Counted from the stretch's first letter, positions 52,252-61,716 are shown. The stretch is 64,000 nucleotides of DNA from Bacteroidetes bacterium UBA2322 (GCA_002345145.1 DDVC01000073.1:1-64000), one strand, 5' to 3'. Notes: generated by a model from the letters alone, not told the origin. Numbers and translations are program-made.

Positions 52252-53118
52252 ATGATAGCTCCCTCCGAACTTGTTTTAAATGCCGATGGCAGCATCTATC
52301 ACTTACATTTACTGCCGCATCAGATAGCAAAAACTATTATTACCGTGGGTGACCCCGACCGCGTAGCCATGGTTTCGCTCTATTTTGATGAACTGGAACA
52401 TAGGGTGCAAAAACGGGAGTTTGTTACCCATACCGGACGCATAGGCAACAAACGGCTTACCGTTATTTCTACCGGCATAGGAACCGATAACATAGATATT
52501 GTGCTGAATGAAATAGATGCTTTGGTTAATATAGATTTGCCAGCCCGATTAGTAAAGCCAAACCTAACCTCCTTAAACATCATTAGGTTAGGCACATCGG
52601 GAAGTTTGCAGCCCGATGTGGCAGTAGAAAGTTTAGTGGCTTCCTCTTTTGGATTGGGTTTAGAAGGATTGTTGCATTACTACCGGTTTACCCCCAACCC
52701 CATTGAGCAACAGCTTTTGCAACAACTACCTGCTTTTAGCCCTATGGTAGCCCCCTATATTGCACAAGGCAGCCCGTTTTTACTGCAACAGTTAGCTAAC
52801 GATATTACCACCGGCATTACCGCCACCTGCGGCGGATTTTACGGACCACAAGGCAGGCAACTTAGGCTGCTGCCCGCCATTGCAGACCTACCCGCCCAAC
52901 TGCAAAATTTTTCCTACAATCAACATAGGGTAACTAATTTTGAAATGGAAACGGCCGCCATTTACGGTTTGTGCCGGCTATTGGGGCATAGAGCCCTGTC
53001 GGTAAATGTAATTTTAGCCAACAGACCCAAAGGGCTTTTCAGCCAAAATCCTAAAGAAGCAGTAGGTAAAATGATTCAATCTATGCTGGCACGCATTATT
53101 ACCCTGCCCGATGACTGA
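52252..53118 (+). CDS. Nucleoside phosphorylase (uridine phosphorylase-like)
   Basis: A 288-residue member of the NP-I family. The phosphate-binding start VGDPDRVAMVSLYFD and the base-binding VISTGIGTDNIDIVLNEIDA and FEMETAAIYGLCRLLGHRA are family signatures; the Met-Glu in EMETAA contacts ribose. It splits nucleosides with phosphate to base and ribose-1-phosphate for salvage. Specificity for uridine versus purines cannot be decided from the visible residues. Single gene. Confidence 0.88.
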   Translation: MIAPSELVLNADGSIYHLHLLPHQIAKTIITVGDPDRVAMVSLYFDELEHRVQKREFVTHTGRIGNKRLTVISTGIGTDNIDIVLNEIDALVNIDLPARLVKPNLTSLNIIRLGTSGSLQPDVAVESLVASSFGLGLEGLLHYYRFTPNPIEQQLLQQLPAFSPMVAPYIAQGSPFLLQQLANDITTGITATCGGFYGPQGRQLRLLPAIADLPAQLQNFSYNQHRVTNFEMETAAIYGLCRLLGHRALSVNVILANRPKGLFSQNPKEAVGKMIQSMLARIITLPDD

Positions 53119-53317
53119 ACCAGCCCGTAGTTTTACTTAACCACGCCATAACGCTTTATTTACAAGCACTTATAGCAAATGTACTGTGCAAGGTATCAGT
53201 AAAAGAAGCAGAAAAAAAACAGAAAATACAAACAAAAACTTGTTTTGGACAAAAAAAACCGTACCTTTACTCTGTTTTTGCCGCAGCAATACTCCTTTCT
53301 CTTTTAACCCTGCCATA
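53119..53317. other. Intergenic stretch upstream of fabD
   Basis: The gap before fabD is 332 bp in all. Up to 53317 it holds only AT-rich sequence and an imperfect box TACCTTTA at 53262-53269. The perfect box and hairpin that follow are listed separately. Confidence 0.35.
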
Positions 53318-53325
53318 TAACTTTG
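53318..53325 (+). promoter_or_regulatory. Bacteroidota -7 box (TAACTTTG) for fabD
   Basis: Perfect TAnnTTTG. The predicted start near 53332 sits directly before a 9-bp hairpin, so the mRNA would begin with a stem-loop. Confidence 0.5.
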
Positions 53326-53336
53326 CAAATGCAACT

Positions 53337-53363
53337 CACATCGGGTTTTAGATGCCCGATGTG
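53337..53363 (+). promoter_or_regulatory. Hairpin at the 5' end of the fabD leader
   Basis: Perfect 9-bp stem (cacatcggg with cccgatgtg) and 9-nt loop, starting about 5 nt after the predicted transcription start. Similar in position to the hairpin in front of the S41 genes. Confidence 0.45.
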
Positions 53364-53450
53364 TTCTTGTTTTGTAAGCCCGTAAATTAGGTATGCAGGA
53401 AAAGCAGCGCCCAATATTGATCTTAATAAGCACTTCAAATACATACTTCA

Positions 53451-54329
53451 ATGAAAGCATACATATTTACCGGACAGGGTTCGCAAAAACCGGGCATGGC
53501 TCAAGAGCTGTATAATACTGCAAAGGCAGCAAGAGAGTACCTTGAAATAGCAGACAAAATACTGGGCTTTAACATCAGCGCCATTATGACCACCGGCAGC
53601 GCCGAGGAACTTAAACAAACCAGTGTAACACAGCCATCGGTATTTCTATACTCTGTGGTAAAAGCCCGTATTATTCAAGATTTTAAACCTGCCATGGTTG
53701 CCGGTCATTCATTGGGCGAAATTTCGGCATTAGTAGCAGCCCGCGCCCTCAGCTTTGGCGATGGTTTGCGCTTAGTTTACAAACGTGCTATGGCAATGCA
53801 AGCCGCCTGCGATGCGCAGCCATCGGGCATGGCTGCTGTTTTAGGTTTGGAAGATGATGCTTTGGTAGCTGCTATTTGTAACAGCATTGAAGAAGAAGTA
53901 ATAGTAGCGGCAAATTTTAATTGTCCGGGTCAATTAGTTATTTCGGGTACACTAAAAGGTATAGAAATTGCCAAACTAAAACTGACCGAAGCCGGTGCCC
54001 GCCGAGTGCTGCCCTTACCGGTAAACGGCGCTTTTCACTCACCGCTCATGGAGCCTGCAAGGGCAGAACTTGCCAAAGCCATTGAAGAAACCGAGTTTAA
54101 AACGCCCGTATGCCCGGTTTACCAAAACGTAGATGCCCGCCCCACCCTTGATGCCGAAGAAATTAAAGAAAAACTGATAGCCCAACTTACCGCCCCCGTG
54201 CTGTGGACTGCTACCATTGAAAACATGATAGCCGATGGCGCTACCCAGTTTATAGAAGTAGGTCCACAACAAGTACTTACCGGAATGGTAAAAAAAATAA
54301 ATAACAGAGCAATTGCTACTTCCCTTTAA
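53451..54329 (+). CDS. fabD: Malonyl-CoA:ACP transacylase
   Basis: A 292-residue enzyme of fatty acid synthesis. GQGSQ near residue 8-12, the nucleophile S87 in AGHSLGE, and H196 in GAFHSPLM complete the Ser-His dyad; Arg of the active site lies in the following helix. QPSVFLYSVV is the usual first helix after the oxyanion region. It loads malonate onto ACP. Other fab genes are not in the window. The start ATG at 53451 leaves a leader of about 115 nt with a 5' hairpin. Confidence 0.95.
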   Translation: MKAYIFTGQGSQKPGMAQELYNTAKAAREYLEIADKILGFNISAIMTTGSAEELKQTSVTQPSVFLYSVVKARIIQDFKPAMVAGHSLGEISALVAARALSFGDGLRLVYKRAMAMQAACDAQPSGMAAVLGLEDDALVAAICNSIEEEVIVAANFNCPGQLVISGTLKGIEIAKLKLTEAGARRVLPLPVNGAFHSPLMEPARAELAKAIEETEFKTPVCPVYQNVDARPTLDAEEIKEKLIAQLTAPVLWTATIENMIADGATQFIEVGPQQVLTGMVKKINNRAIATSL

Positions 54330-54381
54330 TAACTGATTGAGGTTTTTTTTAACCCAAGTTCATTTTAAACCATGGCTGCTC

Positions 54382-54684
54382 ATGCTGGTACGAATTGTTA
54401 AAATGCAGTTTAGGCAAGAAGAAGTGCCCACCTTTATGCGTTTGTTTGAAGAAAGTAAAACCACCATTGCAGCATTTGACGGTTGTATGCACTTAGAACT
54501 TTGGCAAGACCACCACAATCCTACTATCTTTTTTACCCATAGCCGTTGGCAATCGGCAGAGTATTTAGACCAGTACCGCCGGTCGGCTTTTTTCAAGTCC
54601 ACTTGGGCTGCCACCAAAGCATTGTTCAGCGCTCCGCCGGCAGCATGGTCGGTAGCTTTGGTTAGTAATATAAATAGAATATAA
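54382..54684 (+). CDS. Antibiotic biosynthesis monooxygenase (ABM)-fold protein
   Basis: A 100-residue dimeric alpha+beta barrel domain from the ATG at 54382. The layout VRIVKMQFRQEEVPTFMRLF, then HLELWQDHHNPTIFFTHSRW and WATTKALF-like helix, is the ABM/YgiN fold. Members range from haem-degrading IsdG enzymes to quinol monooxygenases and inert binding proteins; no haem-binding Asn/Trp/His triad is obvious. An upstream TTG at 54337 would overlap the fabD ribosome exit region and lacks support. Function unknown; it may be co-transcribed with fabD. Confidence 0.75.
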   Translation: MLVRIVKMQFRQEEVPTFMRLFEESKTTIAAFDGCMHLELWQDHHNPTIFFTHSRWQSAEYLDQYRRSAFFKSTWAATKALFSAPPAAWSVALVSNINRI

Positions 54685-54832
54685 ATATATACCAAGTTTT
54701 AGCAAAAAAGGTACAGCACTTGGTTAGCCTTTTCCTTTTTCTCACAAAAAAACACAAAATTGTTGTGTTTTTGTAAAAGCCTTATTTATCATATACAAAA
54801 AAATGCCAACACAAAGATTGTCTAAAAAGTAG

Positions 54833-54840
54833 TACCTTTG
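54833..54840 (+). promoter_or_regulatory. Bacteroidota -7 box (TACCTTTG) for hldD
   Basis: Perfect TAnnTTTG, 24 nt before the ATG at 54865. A TTG at 54838 overlaps the box, so it cannot be the start codon. Confidence 0.6.
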
Positions 54841-54864
54841 CCCAAACAACCAACAGGGCATACC

Positions 54865-55833
54865 ATGATTATTATTACCGGTGCAGCAGGGTTTATTGGC
54901 AGTGGGCTAACCGCACTTTTTAACCAACAAAACCGAACCGACCTCATTTTGGTAGATGACTTTACCAATTACGACAAGCGTAAAAACCTGCTCAATAAAC
55001 ACTATCTCGGCTGGGTACACCGAGGCGCATTTTTAAGTTGGATTCATTCCAATTATCAAAATGTAGAAATGATTTTTCACTTAGGCGCCCGAACCGATAC
55101 CACCGATTTTAGTACCGAAATTTTTGACCGGCTCAACCTCCACTACTCGCAAGAGGTATGGAATATATGCTCGCTTTACCAAATTCCATTAGTGTATGCC
55201 TCCTCTGCCGCCACTTATGGCAAGGGCGAACAGGGTTATAAGGATAGCCACCAACTGCCCCAAACCCTACATCCGCTAAACCCTTATGCCGTTTCAAAAA
55301 ATGAGTTTGATAAGTGGGCGCTTGGTCAGCAAAAAAGCCCGCCGGTTTGGTACGGACTCAAATTTTTTAATGTTTACGGTCCTAATGAGTACCACAAAAA
55401 ACGCATGGCATCGGTAGTATTTCATGCTTTTAACCAAATACAACAAACCGGCAAGGTAAAACTCTTTAAATCGCACAGACCCGATTTTGAAGACGGAAAA
55501 CAACTGCGCGATTTTATTTACGTTAAAGATATAGCCGATGTTTGCTACTGGCTTTATCGCTACAAACTGCCCGCAAGTGGTTTATATAATTTAGGCACCG
55601 GTAATGCCCGCACTTTTATAGACCTTGCCCATGTAGTGTTCAGCGCCATGAACCTAAACCCGAATATAGAGTTTACTGATATGCCCGCCGATATTAGGGA
55701 AAGTTACCAGTATTTTACCGAAGCCGATATAACCAAACTCCTCCATGCCGGTTATTATACTCCCCTTACCACGCTTGAAGAAGGCGTTACCAATTATGTA
55801 CAGCAATATCTGACTCCCGGCGAGTATTGGTAA
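54865..55833 (+). CDS. hldD: ADP-L-glycero-D-manno-heptose 6-epimerase
   Basis: A 322-residue short-chain-dehydrogenase-type epimerase from the ATG at 54865. The NAD(P)-binding start MIIITGAAGFIGSGL, YASSAATYGKGEQGYKD and the catalytic Tyr-Lys in NPYAVSKNEFDKW are visible. The FFNVYGPNEYHKKRMASVVF block fits HldD. It converts ADP-D,D-heptose to the L,D form for lipopolysaccharide inner core, in the cytosol. Neighbours are unrelated, so the LPS link rests on the protein itself. Confidence 0.93.
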   Translation: MIIITGAAGFIGSGLTALFNQQNRTDLILVDDFTNYDKRKNLLNKHYLGWVHRGAFLSWIHSNYQNVEMIFHLGARTDTTDFSTEIFDRLNLHYSQEVWNICSLYQIPLVYASSAATYGKGEQGYKDSHQLPQTLHPLNPYAVSKNEFDKWALGQQKSPPVWYGLKFFNVYGPNEYHKKRMASVVFHAFNQIQQTGKVKLFKSHRPDFEDGKQLRDFIYVKDIADVCYWLYRYKLPASGLYNLGTGNARTFIDLAHVVFSAMNLNPNIEFTDMPADIRESYQYFTEADITKLLHAGYYTPLTTLEEGVTNYVQQYLTPGEYW

Positions 55834-55925
55834 GCCTTGTTGTTTGACGGCACATCGGGTAAAAAACAACCCAATAAACCCCCAACAATCAAAACGCACG
55901 CTAACATCAAACAATATAACCCGAA

Positions 55926-56567
55926 ATGGCTTTTGAGCATTATACCTTAGTAACCGTAGAAGGCAATACCGGCGCAGGTAAAACTACCTTAGCGCAAATG
56001 CTGGCGCATGACTATAAAGCCAACCTCATACTGGAAGAATTTGCCGATAACCCATTTTTGCCCAAATTTTATGCCGAACCCGAAAAATATGCTTTTCATA
56101 CCGAAATGCACTTTATGCTCAATCGTTACCACCAATTGAGCCGGTTTTTGCACCAATATAACACCGAACCAATCCTTACCATTTCGGATTATATTTTCAG
56201 AAAATCACTCCTTTATGCAGCGGTAAACCTCCAACCCGATGAATACCACCTATTTGAACGCATGTTTAACACCGTTTACCCCAATCTGCCACAGCCACAA
56301 CTCATCATTTATGTACATGCCACCATACCCCGCCTGCTTGCCAATATCCAAAAACGCGGCAGAGATTTTGAACAACAGGTAAGAACCTCTTATTTAAAAA
56401 GAGTAGAAGATATTTACTTCAACTACTTTAAAAACAACCCGATGCTGACTGTACTAATCATACATGCCGATGACCTTGATTTTGTAAAACACCCGCACCA
56501 TTACCAACAAATAGTGGAATGGGTAAACCAAACCTACCCGCCCGGATTGCACCAAGTTAAAATGTAA
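55926..56567 (+). CDS. Deoxynucleoside kinase family protein
   Basis: A 213-residue P-loop kinase: GNTGAGKTT near residues 13-21, NPFLPKFYAEPEKYAFHTEM (the substrate-binding dNK motif following the ERFADNP-like EEFADNP), and ISDYIFRKSL (the DRY-like block). The lid arginines are in IQKRGRDFEQQVRTSYL. It phosphorylates deoxynucleosides for salvage; relatives also include deoxyguanosine/deoxyadenosine kinases. The start is at the ATG at 55926. Confidence 0.88.
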   Translation: MAFEHYTLVTVEGNTGAGKTTLAQMLAHDYKANLILEEFADNPFLPKFYAEPEKYAFHTEMHFMLNRYHQLSRFLHQYNTEPILTISDYIFRKSLLYAAVNLQPDEYHLFERMFNTVYPNLPQPQLIIYVHATIPRLLANIQKRGRDFEQQVRTSYLKRVEDIYFNYFKNNPMLTVLIIHADDLDFVKHPHHYQQIVEWVNQTYPPGLHQVKM

Positions 56568-56685
56568 CCTTTCTGCCACAACTCCTACCAACGCCACCCC
56601 GGCACTCTCTCACCCCCACCCCGCTAATTTTACCGGCAATCACAATTTTTTAACCACAATTTGTATCCGTTTTACCACAAAATAC

Positions 56686-56693
56686 TACCTTTA
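56686..56693 (+). promoter_or_regulatory. Imperfect -7 box (TACCTTTA) for the pullulanase gene
   Basis: One mismatch from TAnnTTTG, with a TTTG at 56660-56663, 22 nt upstream, as possible -33 element. The leader is about 60 nt. Confidence 0.35.
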
Positions 56694-56755
56694 CACACAT
56701 TCAGCAATAACCATTATTACACCATTTTTTACCACCCTATACTTGTAAACTGCCC

Positions 56756-58777
56756 ATGAAATACACACCACACCTTATCGTTTTAATTATCAGCATCATG
56801 TTATCAGCCTGTACATCGCAACGAAAAACCGAAAAACCGGCAGAACTGCCCGCTAATTTTGACCTATACCCATTTTATGGCGGTAAAGACTTAGGGCTAA
56901 CCTACTCCACCAAACAATCGGTATTTAAAATTTGGGCTCCCAATGCCACACAAGTAAAATTAAAGTTGTACGATGCCGGTATTAACGGCAACCTGCTCAA
57001 AGAAGCTGTGATGGCTAAATCGGGCAACGGCACATGGGCGGTTACGCTTGACGGCAACCAAAAAGGTAAGTTTTACACATTTCAGGTATTACATCAGGGT
57101 AAGTGGCTAACCGAAGTACCCGACCCCTATGCCAAAGCAGTAGGGGTTAATGGTCTTAGAGCTATGGTGGTTGATTTAAAAAGTACGAACCCAAAAGACT
57201 GGGACAAAGACAAAAGACCCCCGCTAAAAAGTTTTGCCGATATTCTTATCTATGAAATTCACCTGCGCGACATTTCGGTCAGCCCAACATCGGGCATTAA
57301 AAACAAAGGTAAATACTTGGGTTTGACCGAAAAAGGCACAACAAGTCCCCAAGGTGAAAAAACCGGATTAGACCATATAGCACAGTTAGGCGTTACACAT
57401 GCACACATACTACCTTGTTTTGACCATAACTCCATAGATGAAACCCGACTGAACGAGCCGCAATATAACTGGGGATATGACCCGCTAAATTACAATGCCC
57501 CCGAAGGCTCTTATGCTACCGACCCCTATGACGGCAGTGTGCGCATACGCGAGTTTAAAGAAATGGTGAAAGCCCTGCACAACGCAGGCATAAGGGTTAT
57601 TATGGACGTGGTGTATAACCATACCGGACTTACTCAAGATTCTTACTTTGAACAGTTGGTACCCGGTTACTACTACCGCCAGCGGGCAGACGGCAGTTTT
57701 TCTGATGCCTCAGCCTGTGGCAATGAAACCGCATCAGAGCGGGCTATGGTGCGCAAATTTATTGTAGAATCGGTAAAATACTGGGCTACCGAATACCATA
57801 TAGACGGTTTTAGGTTTGACCTTATGGCAATTCATGATATTGAAACCATGAACCAAGTGCGCGCCGCCTTAGACGAAATTGACCCCACTATTTTTGTGTA
57901 TGGCGAAGGCTGGACTCCCGGCAACTCGCCCCTGCCCGAAGATAAACGACCGGTTAAAAAGAGCATTTACAAACTTCCGCGCATTGCCGCTTTTAGCGAT
58001 GACCTGCGAGACGGTCTGAAAGGCAGCGTGTTTATTCACGAAGAAAAAGGGTTTGTGAGCGGCGCATCGGGTAAGGAAGAAACCATTAAGTTTGGCATTG
58101 TGGCAGCTACCCAACACCCACAAATAGACTACAGCAAAATAAACTATTCTACTGCCTACTGGGCAGGTGCACCTATACAGTGCATCAACTACGTATCGTG
58201 CCACGATAACCATACCCTATACGACCGCTTACGCATTTCAAACGCCGCCGACACCGAAGAAAAACGCCTGCTTATGCACCGTTTAGCCAATACCATTGTG
58301 CTTACCTCACAGGGTATTCCTTTCTTACATGCCGGCGAAGAAATGACCAGAACCAAAAATGGCGAAGAAAACTCCTATAAATCGCCCGATGCCATTAACC
58401 AAATTGACTGGCTCCGAAAATCGGAACACAAAAACCTGTTTGAATACCACGTTGCACTCATTGCGCTCCGAAAAGCGCACCCGGCTTTTAGAATGACTAC
58501 TACCGAACAACTGCTTCAACATTTAGAATTTTTACCCATTCAAGAGCCTAATGTAGTAGGCTACCTGCTTAAAAATAATGCAAACGGCGATTCGTGGAAA
58601 AACATACTGGTACTTTTTAACGGTAACCAAGATAAGGAAGTAACCATAAAACTACCCGATGGCAACTGGAAAACCGTAGTGGACGACTGGACAGTGGACC
58701 TAAAAGCCAAAAAGAAGTACAAAGACAAAAAAGCGGAACTCAGCCCTATTTCGGCTCTCATTTTGGCTGATGATTAA
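56756..58777 (+). CDS. pulA: Type I pullulanase, lipoprotein
   Basis: A 673-residue glycoside hydrolase (GH13). A lipoprotein signal ends IMLSAC with lipidated C19, so it sits on the envelope. A CBM48 domain (about 50-130) is followed by the GH13 barrel with region I VIMDVVYNHTG, region II DGFRFDLMAIHD (nucleophile Asp), YGEGW (acid/base Glu) and region IV VSCHDNHTL. A C-terminal beta domain closes it. The YNWGYDPLNYNAPEGSY motif is specific to type I pullulanase. It debranches alpha-1,6 links in pullulan, glycogen or starch. No susC/D genes lie next to it. Confidence 0.93.
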   Translation: MKYTPHLIVLIISIMLSACTSQRKTEKPAELPANFDLYPFYGGKDLGLTYSTKQSVFKIWAPNATQVKLKLYDAGINGNLLKEAVMAKSGNGTWAVTLDGNQKGKFYTFQVLHQGKWLTEVPDPYAKAVGVNGLRAMVVDLKSTNPKDWDKDKRPPLKSFADILIYEIHLRDISVSPTSGIKNKGKYLGLTEKGTTSPQGEKTGLDHIAQLGVTHAHILPCFDHNSIDETRLNEPQYNWGYDPLNYNAPEGSYATDPYDGSVRIREFKEMVKALHNAGIRVIMDVVYNHTGLTQDSYFEQLVPGYYYRQRADGSFSDASACGNETASERAMVRKFIVESVKYWATEYHIDGFRFDLMAIHDIETMNQVRAALDEIDPTIFVYGEGWTPGNSPLPEDKRPVKKSIYKLPRIAAFSDDLRDGLKGSVFIHEEKGFVSGASGKEETIKFGIVAATQHPQIDYSKINYSTAYWAGAPIQCINYVSCHDNHTLYDRLRISNAADTEEKRLLMHRLANTIVLTSQGIPFLHAGEEMTRTKNGEENSYKSPDAINQIDWLRKSEHKNLFEYHVALIALRKAHPAFRMTTTEQLLQHLEFLPIQEPNVVGYLLKNNANGDSWKNILVLFNGNQDKEVTIKLPDGNWKTVVDDWTVDLKAKKKYKDKKAELSPISALILADD

Positions 58778-58805
58778 TGTATTTACAATTGATTACCTAT
58801 ACTAT

Positions 58806-58838
58806 AGGGGTGTAGCTTGTAAACAAGCTGCCCCTTTA
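58806..58838 (+). terminator. Hairpin between pulA and the membrane-protein gene
   Basis: A GC-rich stem (aggggtgtagcttgt with acaagctgcccct, 2-nt bulge) lies 29 nt past the pulA stop. The T tract is short, so efficiency is uncertain. Confidence 0.5.
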
Positions 58839-58850
58839 CGCTATTGAAAT

Positions 58851-59816
58851 ATGCTGCAAGAAGAAAAAATACAGTTTCGCAAAGTGCGCAATATGGGCGA
58901 AACCATAGCCGCTGCTACCGCTTTTGTGAGGCAAAACGGCTCTATCTTGTTTAAAAGTATTTTGTATATAGCCATGCCTTTTATTCTGCTGGCAGTGGGC
59001 GCTTATATTACCATGTTTTACTGGGTTTTTGCAGATTCCTCTACTTTTGACAGTGCCTTTGATGAACTGGGAACTTACACCGGCTTATCGTCATTGTTTT
59101 CTTTGCTTGCCATGCTGGGTTCGGTTATGTTAATAGCGGTGGTGCATGAGTTTATGTTTCTTTACATACGGCGCTCCGATTTTAACCAAATAAGTGTAGC
59201 AGAAGTGCGCAAAAAGGCATTTGATAACTTTGGGTTATACCTCGGCACCACTTTTTTGCTCATCATTGCCTTTACCATTGTTTTTTTTGTTGTAATAATG
59301 GTTATGGCAATCTTCATGGGGTCATTTGTTTTTATGGCAGACCAATCGGATTTTTCTGAAGGTATGGTGGTGTTTTTTATCCTTGCCTTTATTGCATTAT
59401 CCGTTTTAGCTACTTATCCGTTTATCGCTCTTTCATTTACTTACGTTGTTAGGGCGGTAGAGGGTAAAGGGTTTGCCGGTGCATTGGGCAGGTGTTTTGA
59501 ACTCACAAGCAATAATTGGTTTGCTACTTTTTGGCTATATGTAGTTACTGTGTTTATTACCGCTTCGGTAATAGGATTAATACCGGTACTATTTACCGGA
59601 GCAGTAGGTTTAGTAGTTTACCTGTTTTCGTGGGAACAAGTGGGCATTATTTTATTTTCATTTGCTTATATCCTTTACCTCATAATGGGCATGGTGGTAA
59701 ACATTATGGCGCTGATAGTGGTAACATTTAGGTATTTCAGTTTAGTAGAACTGAAAGAAGGGATTGGGCTAAAACGAAAAATTTTGCTGATAGGCGCAGA
59801 TACAACAGTTCAGTAA
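58851..59816 (+). CDS. Polytopic membrane protein of unknown function
   Basis: A 321-residue protein with about six membrane segments after a short cytosolic start. Helices include SILFKSILYIAMPFILLAVG, GTTFLLIIAFTIVFFVVIMV and WFATFWLYVVTVFITASVIG. No catalytic motif is visible. The layout resembles uncharacterised membrane proteins with a GPDPase-type membrane domain, but I do not assign a family. It starts at the ATG at 58851, about 73 nt after pulA and behind a hairpin, so it may be partly read through from pulA. A terminator follows. Confidence 0.7.
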   Translation: MLQEEKIQFRKVRNMGETIAAATAFVRQNGSILFKSILYIAMPFILLAVGAYITMFYWVFADSSTFDSAFDELGTYTGLSSLFSLLAMLGSVMLIAVVHEFMFLYIRRSDFNQISVAEVRKKAFDNFGLYLGTTFLLIIAFTIVFFVVIMVMAIFMGSFVFMADQSDFSEGMVVFFILAFIALSVLATYPFIALSFTYVVRAVEGKGFAGALGRCFELTSNNWFATFWLYVVTVFITASVIGLIPVLFTGAVGLVVYLFSWEQVGIILFSFAYILYLIMGMVVNIMALIVVTFRYFSLVELKEGIGLKRKILLIGADTTVQ

Positions 59817-59863
59817 ATAAAAGCGGTATTACCCAGCCTATCACCTGCTTCCTTATAAGACAA

Positions 59864-59923
59864 GAATCCCCGCCAATGTGCAGAGGCACTTGGCAGGGAT
59901 TCAGGTGGGTGTACCTGTTTTTT
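59864..59923 (+). terminator. Double hairpin terminator between convergent genes
   Basis: First stem gaatccc(c)gcca with tggc(a)gggattc at 59864-59902; second stem caggt with acctg at 59902-59917 followed by TTTTTT. The second is a standard terminator for the + strand gene; the first could serve both directions. Confidence 0.8.
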
Positions 59924-59944
59924 ACGCTTCGGGAAGTAGTTAGG

Positions 59945-61672
59945 TTATTTAACCATTAGTTTACCCGTGGTAAAAGAGCCGTTGTTGGAAGAGAGGAGGT
60001 ACAGGTACATACCTCGTGCCAGTCCGCTAAGGTGTAGCGGAAACTCTTGTGGTGCAGAGCCGGCATCAAGGTTTAGGGCAGATATTTGTAAAACGGCTTC
60101 GCCCATGAGGTTGTATAAGGTAAAAGTAGCGTCTTGAACCGGCTTTTTAGTACCAATGCTGAGGGTAGCCTGCTGCGCCGCCGGATTAGGAACAATGTTT
60201 ACAGAAAACGCCTCAGTAGGGTTATAGGTATTGGGCTGTGGCAAAACCGTAGCAATTTCCTCAGCAAAACAAACTGAGCCATCGGGCAGGGTTACACCGT
60301 TTAGGCTTTCGAGGTAAAATATGCCCGTAATCATCATTTCATCGTTTACCGTGTTCCCCCAAGTAATAAAAGGCTGTATCTCATTGTTGAGGTAGGTAGC
60401 TTCTTGTATCATACCTACCGAGTTTTGCACTTGCAGGTAGCCGTCAAAAATGCGGTTTGGTGGGTGCTGATAATCGTACCCTATTTCTTCGCACTCCGGA
60501 ATACCGTTGTATTTGTTGGCATTATAGAGGTGTTCTCCTTTTGTACCATCAGTATTGCGCCGCCATACGTTAAAACTTTGCCCGAAACGATGCGTGTGCG
60601 AACTCATTTGCCAAACATAATAAGTAGAAGGCAAGGAGGCGTTATTTCTAATATCGGCGGTAAAGGTTTGCAGCCCTGCACCATAGGGAATAAACAAAGC
60701 AGGGTTTATGAGCAAAGTAGTTTTCATTTCCTGAGCTGCTGTGTTAAATGGTTGTGTATAAACATTTACATACACATCGGTAGCCAAAACGGCGGTAGTT
60801 GAATAATTAACCACATGGGTATTGAGGTCTAAAAAACTGTTAGCGTACCACCTAAAAGCGGTACCTTGGGGCAGGCTAACTGTTGCCGATTGCCCAAAGG
60901 CGGCTATCATGGAGCGCCCTCCGCCCATTTCGTTTTGTTGCAAACCCCATGGGATACTATTAGCATTATTGGTATTGTTGTAGCGGAACATAATCATGTG
61001 GTGCGAACTGCCTATATTACCCTCTAACCGATGAATTTCTATGTTTTGCGGCAGCAGGGTGGCATATTTGTAGTGGTATTCTTCATCGGGTTGGGCAGCG
61101 CCCTGCCACGGGGGCAGAAAAATAGGACCCAAATGGATTTGAAAACCCTCGCCCGGGGCGGGTTTAGCGGGCGGGTTGGCGGGGTCTGTTGCCCAAATAC
61201 CGTTGCCGCTGTAAAACTCCTCCAACATACTGTGCGAAACAGCCTGTCCGGTGGTGGGGCAGTTAAACAAAATCCACTGTCGTATCAGTTCTTTGTGCAG
61301 GTTGCTGATATTTATCCCTGCATGTATATTGCCGGGGTCTTCTTCGGGCAGCAGGGTTTCGTGCGGTGATAAACCGTTGTTTACCAGCATAAACAACTTG
61401 CTGCGGTAGGGGTGCCCCGGAAAAACACGTTTATTGTTTGCCGCTTGTGATACGGCATTGGTAGCATTAACATCATACAAGGCAGCCCTTATTTGGGCGG
61501 GCGTACCCTCTAAGCTAAGCCCGCCGGCGGCGCTTGCTGCGGCATGGCAACCGGCATTGTTGCACTGTGCATTAAAAACTTGTGTAATAATGCGGTCAAA
61601 AGTGCCTTGCTGGGCAGATGCTGCCAAATTCAAAAACAACAAACAGGCATAGTAGAAATAGCTTTTTTGCAT
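59945..61672 (-). CDS. T9SS-exported copper type II monooxygenase-like protein with N-terminal CX4CH motif
   Basis: A 575-residue secreted protein (signal ends ASA near residue 20). An N-terminal domain has CNNAGCH (C37, C42, H43), a CX4CH motif that may bind haem. The central two-domain copper monooxygenase fold carries all expected ligands: HHM at H224/H225, H286, HTH at H359/H361 and a Met at 446/447. The last 80 residues are a type IX secretion type A sorting domain (FSVNIVPNPAAQQATLSIG to TTGKLMVK). Family enzymes such as PHM and dopamine hydroxylase hydroxylate CH bonds with ascorbate. The bacterial substrate is unknown. A -7 box precedes it at 61709-61716. Confidence 0.85.
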   Translation of the reverse strand: MQKSYFYYACLLFLNLAASAQQGTFDRIITQVFNAQCNNAGCHAAASAAGGLSLEGTPAQIRAALYDVNATNAVSQAANNKRVFPGHPYRSKLFMLVNNGLSPHETLLPEEDPGNIHAGINISNLHKELIRQWILFNCPTTGQAVSHSMLEEFYSGNGIWATDPANPPAKPAPGEGFQIHLGPIFLPPWQGAAQPDEEYHYKYATLLPQNIEIHRLEGNIGSSHHMIMFRYNNTNNANSIPWGLQQNEMGGGRSMIAAFGQSATVSLPQGTAFRWYANSFLDLNTHVVNYSTTAVLATDVYVNVYTQPFNTAAQEMKTTLLINPALFIPYGAGLQTFTADIRNNASLPSTYYVWQMSSHTHRFGQSFNVWRRNTDGTKGEHLYNANKYNGIPECEEIGYDYQHPPNRIFDGYLQVQNSVGMIQEATYLNNEIQPFITWGNTVNDEMMITGIFYLESLNGVTLPDGSVCFAEEIATVLPQPNTYNPTEAFSVNIVPNPAAQQATLSIGTKKPVQDATFTLYNLMGEAVLQISALNLDAGSAPQEFPLHLSGLARGMYLYLLSSNNGSFTTGKLMVK

Positions 61673-61708
61673 AGCAACTGAAAATTTGAGGAGTTAAATT
61701 GCCGGTTC

Positions 61709-61716
61709 AAAAGTAA
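61709..61716 (-). promoter_or_regulatory. Bacteroidota -7 box (TACTTTTG, - strand) for the copper monooxygenase gene
   Basis: TAnnTTTG on the minus strand, 37 nt before the ATG at 61672; leader about 30 nt. Confidence 0.5.

Noticed and set aside
53170..53460. 96-codon frame on the - strand in the fabD upstream gap
   Set aside because: It covers the fabD promoter box and hairpin and has no recognisable protein features.
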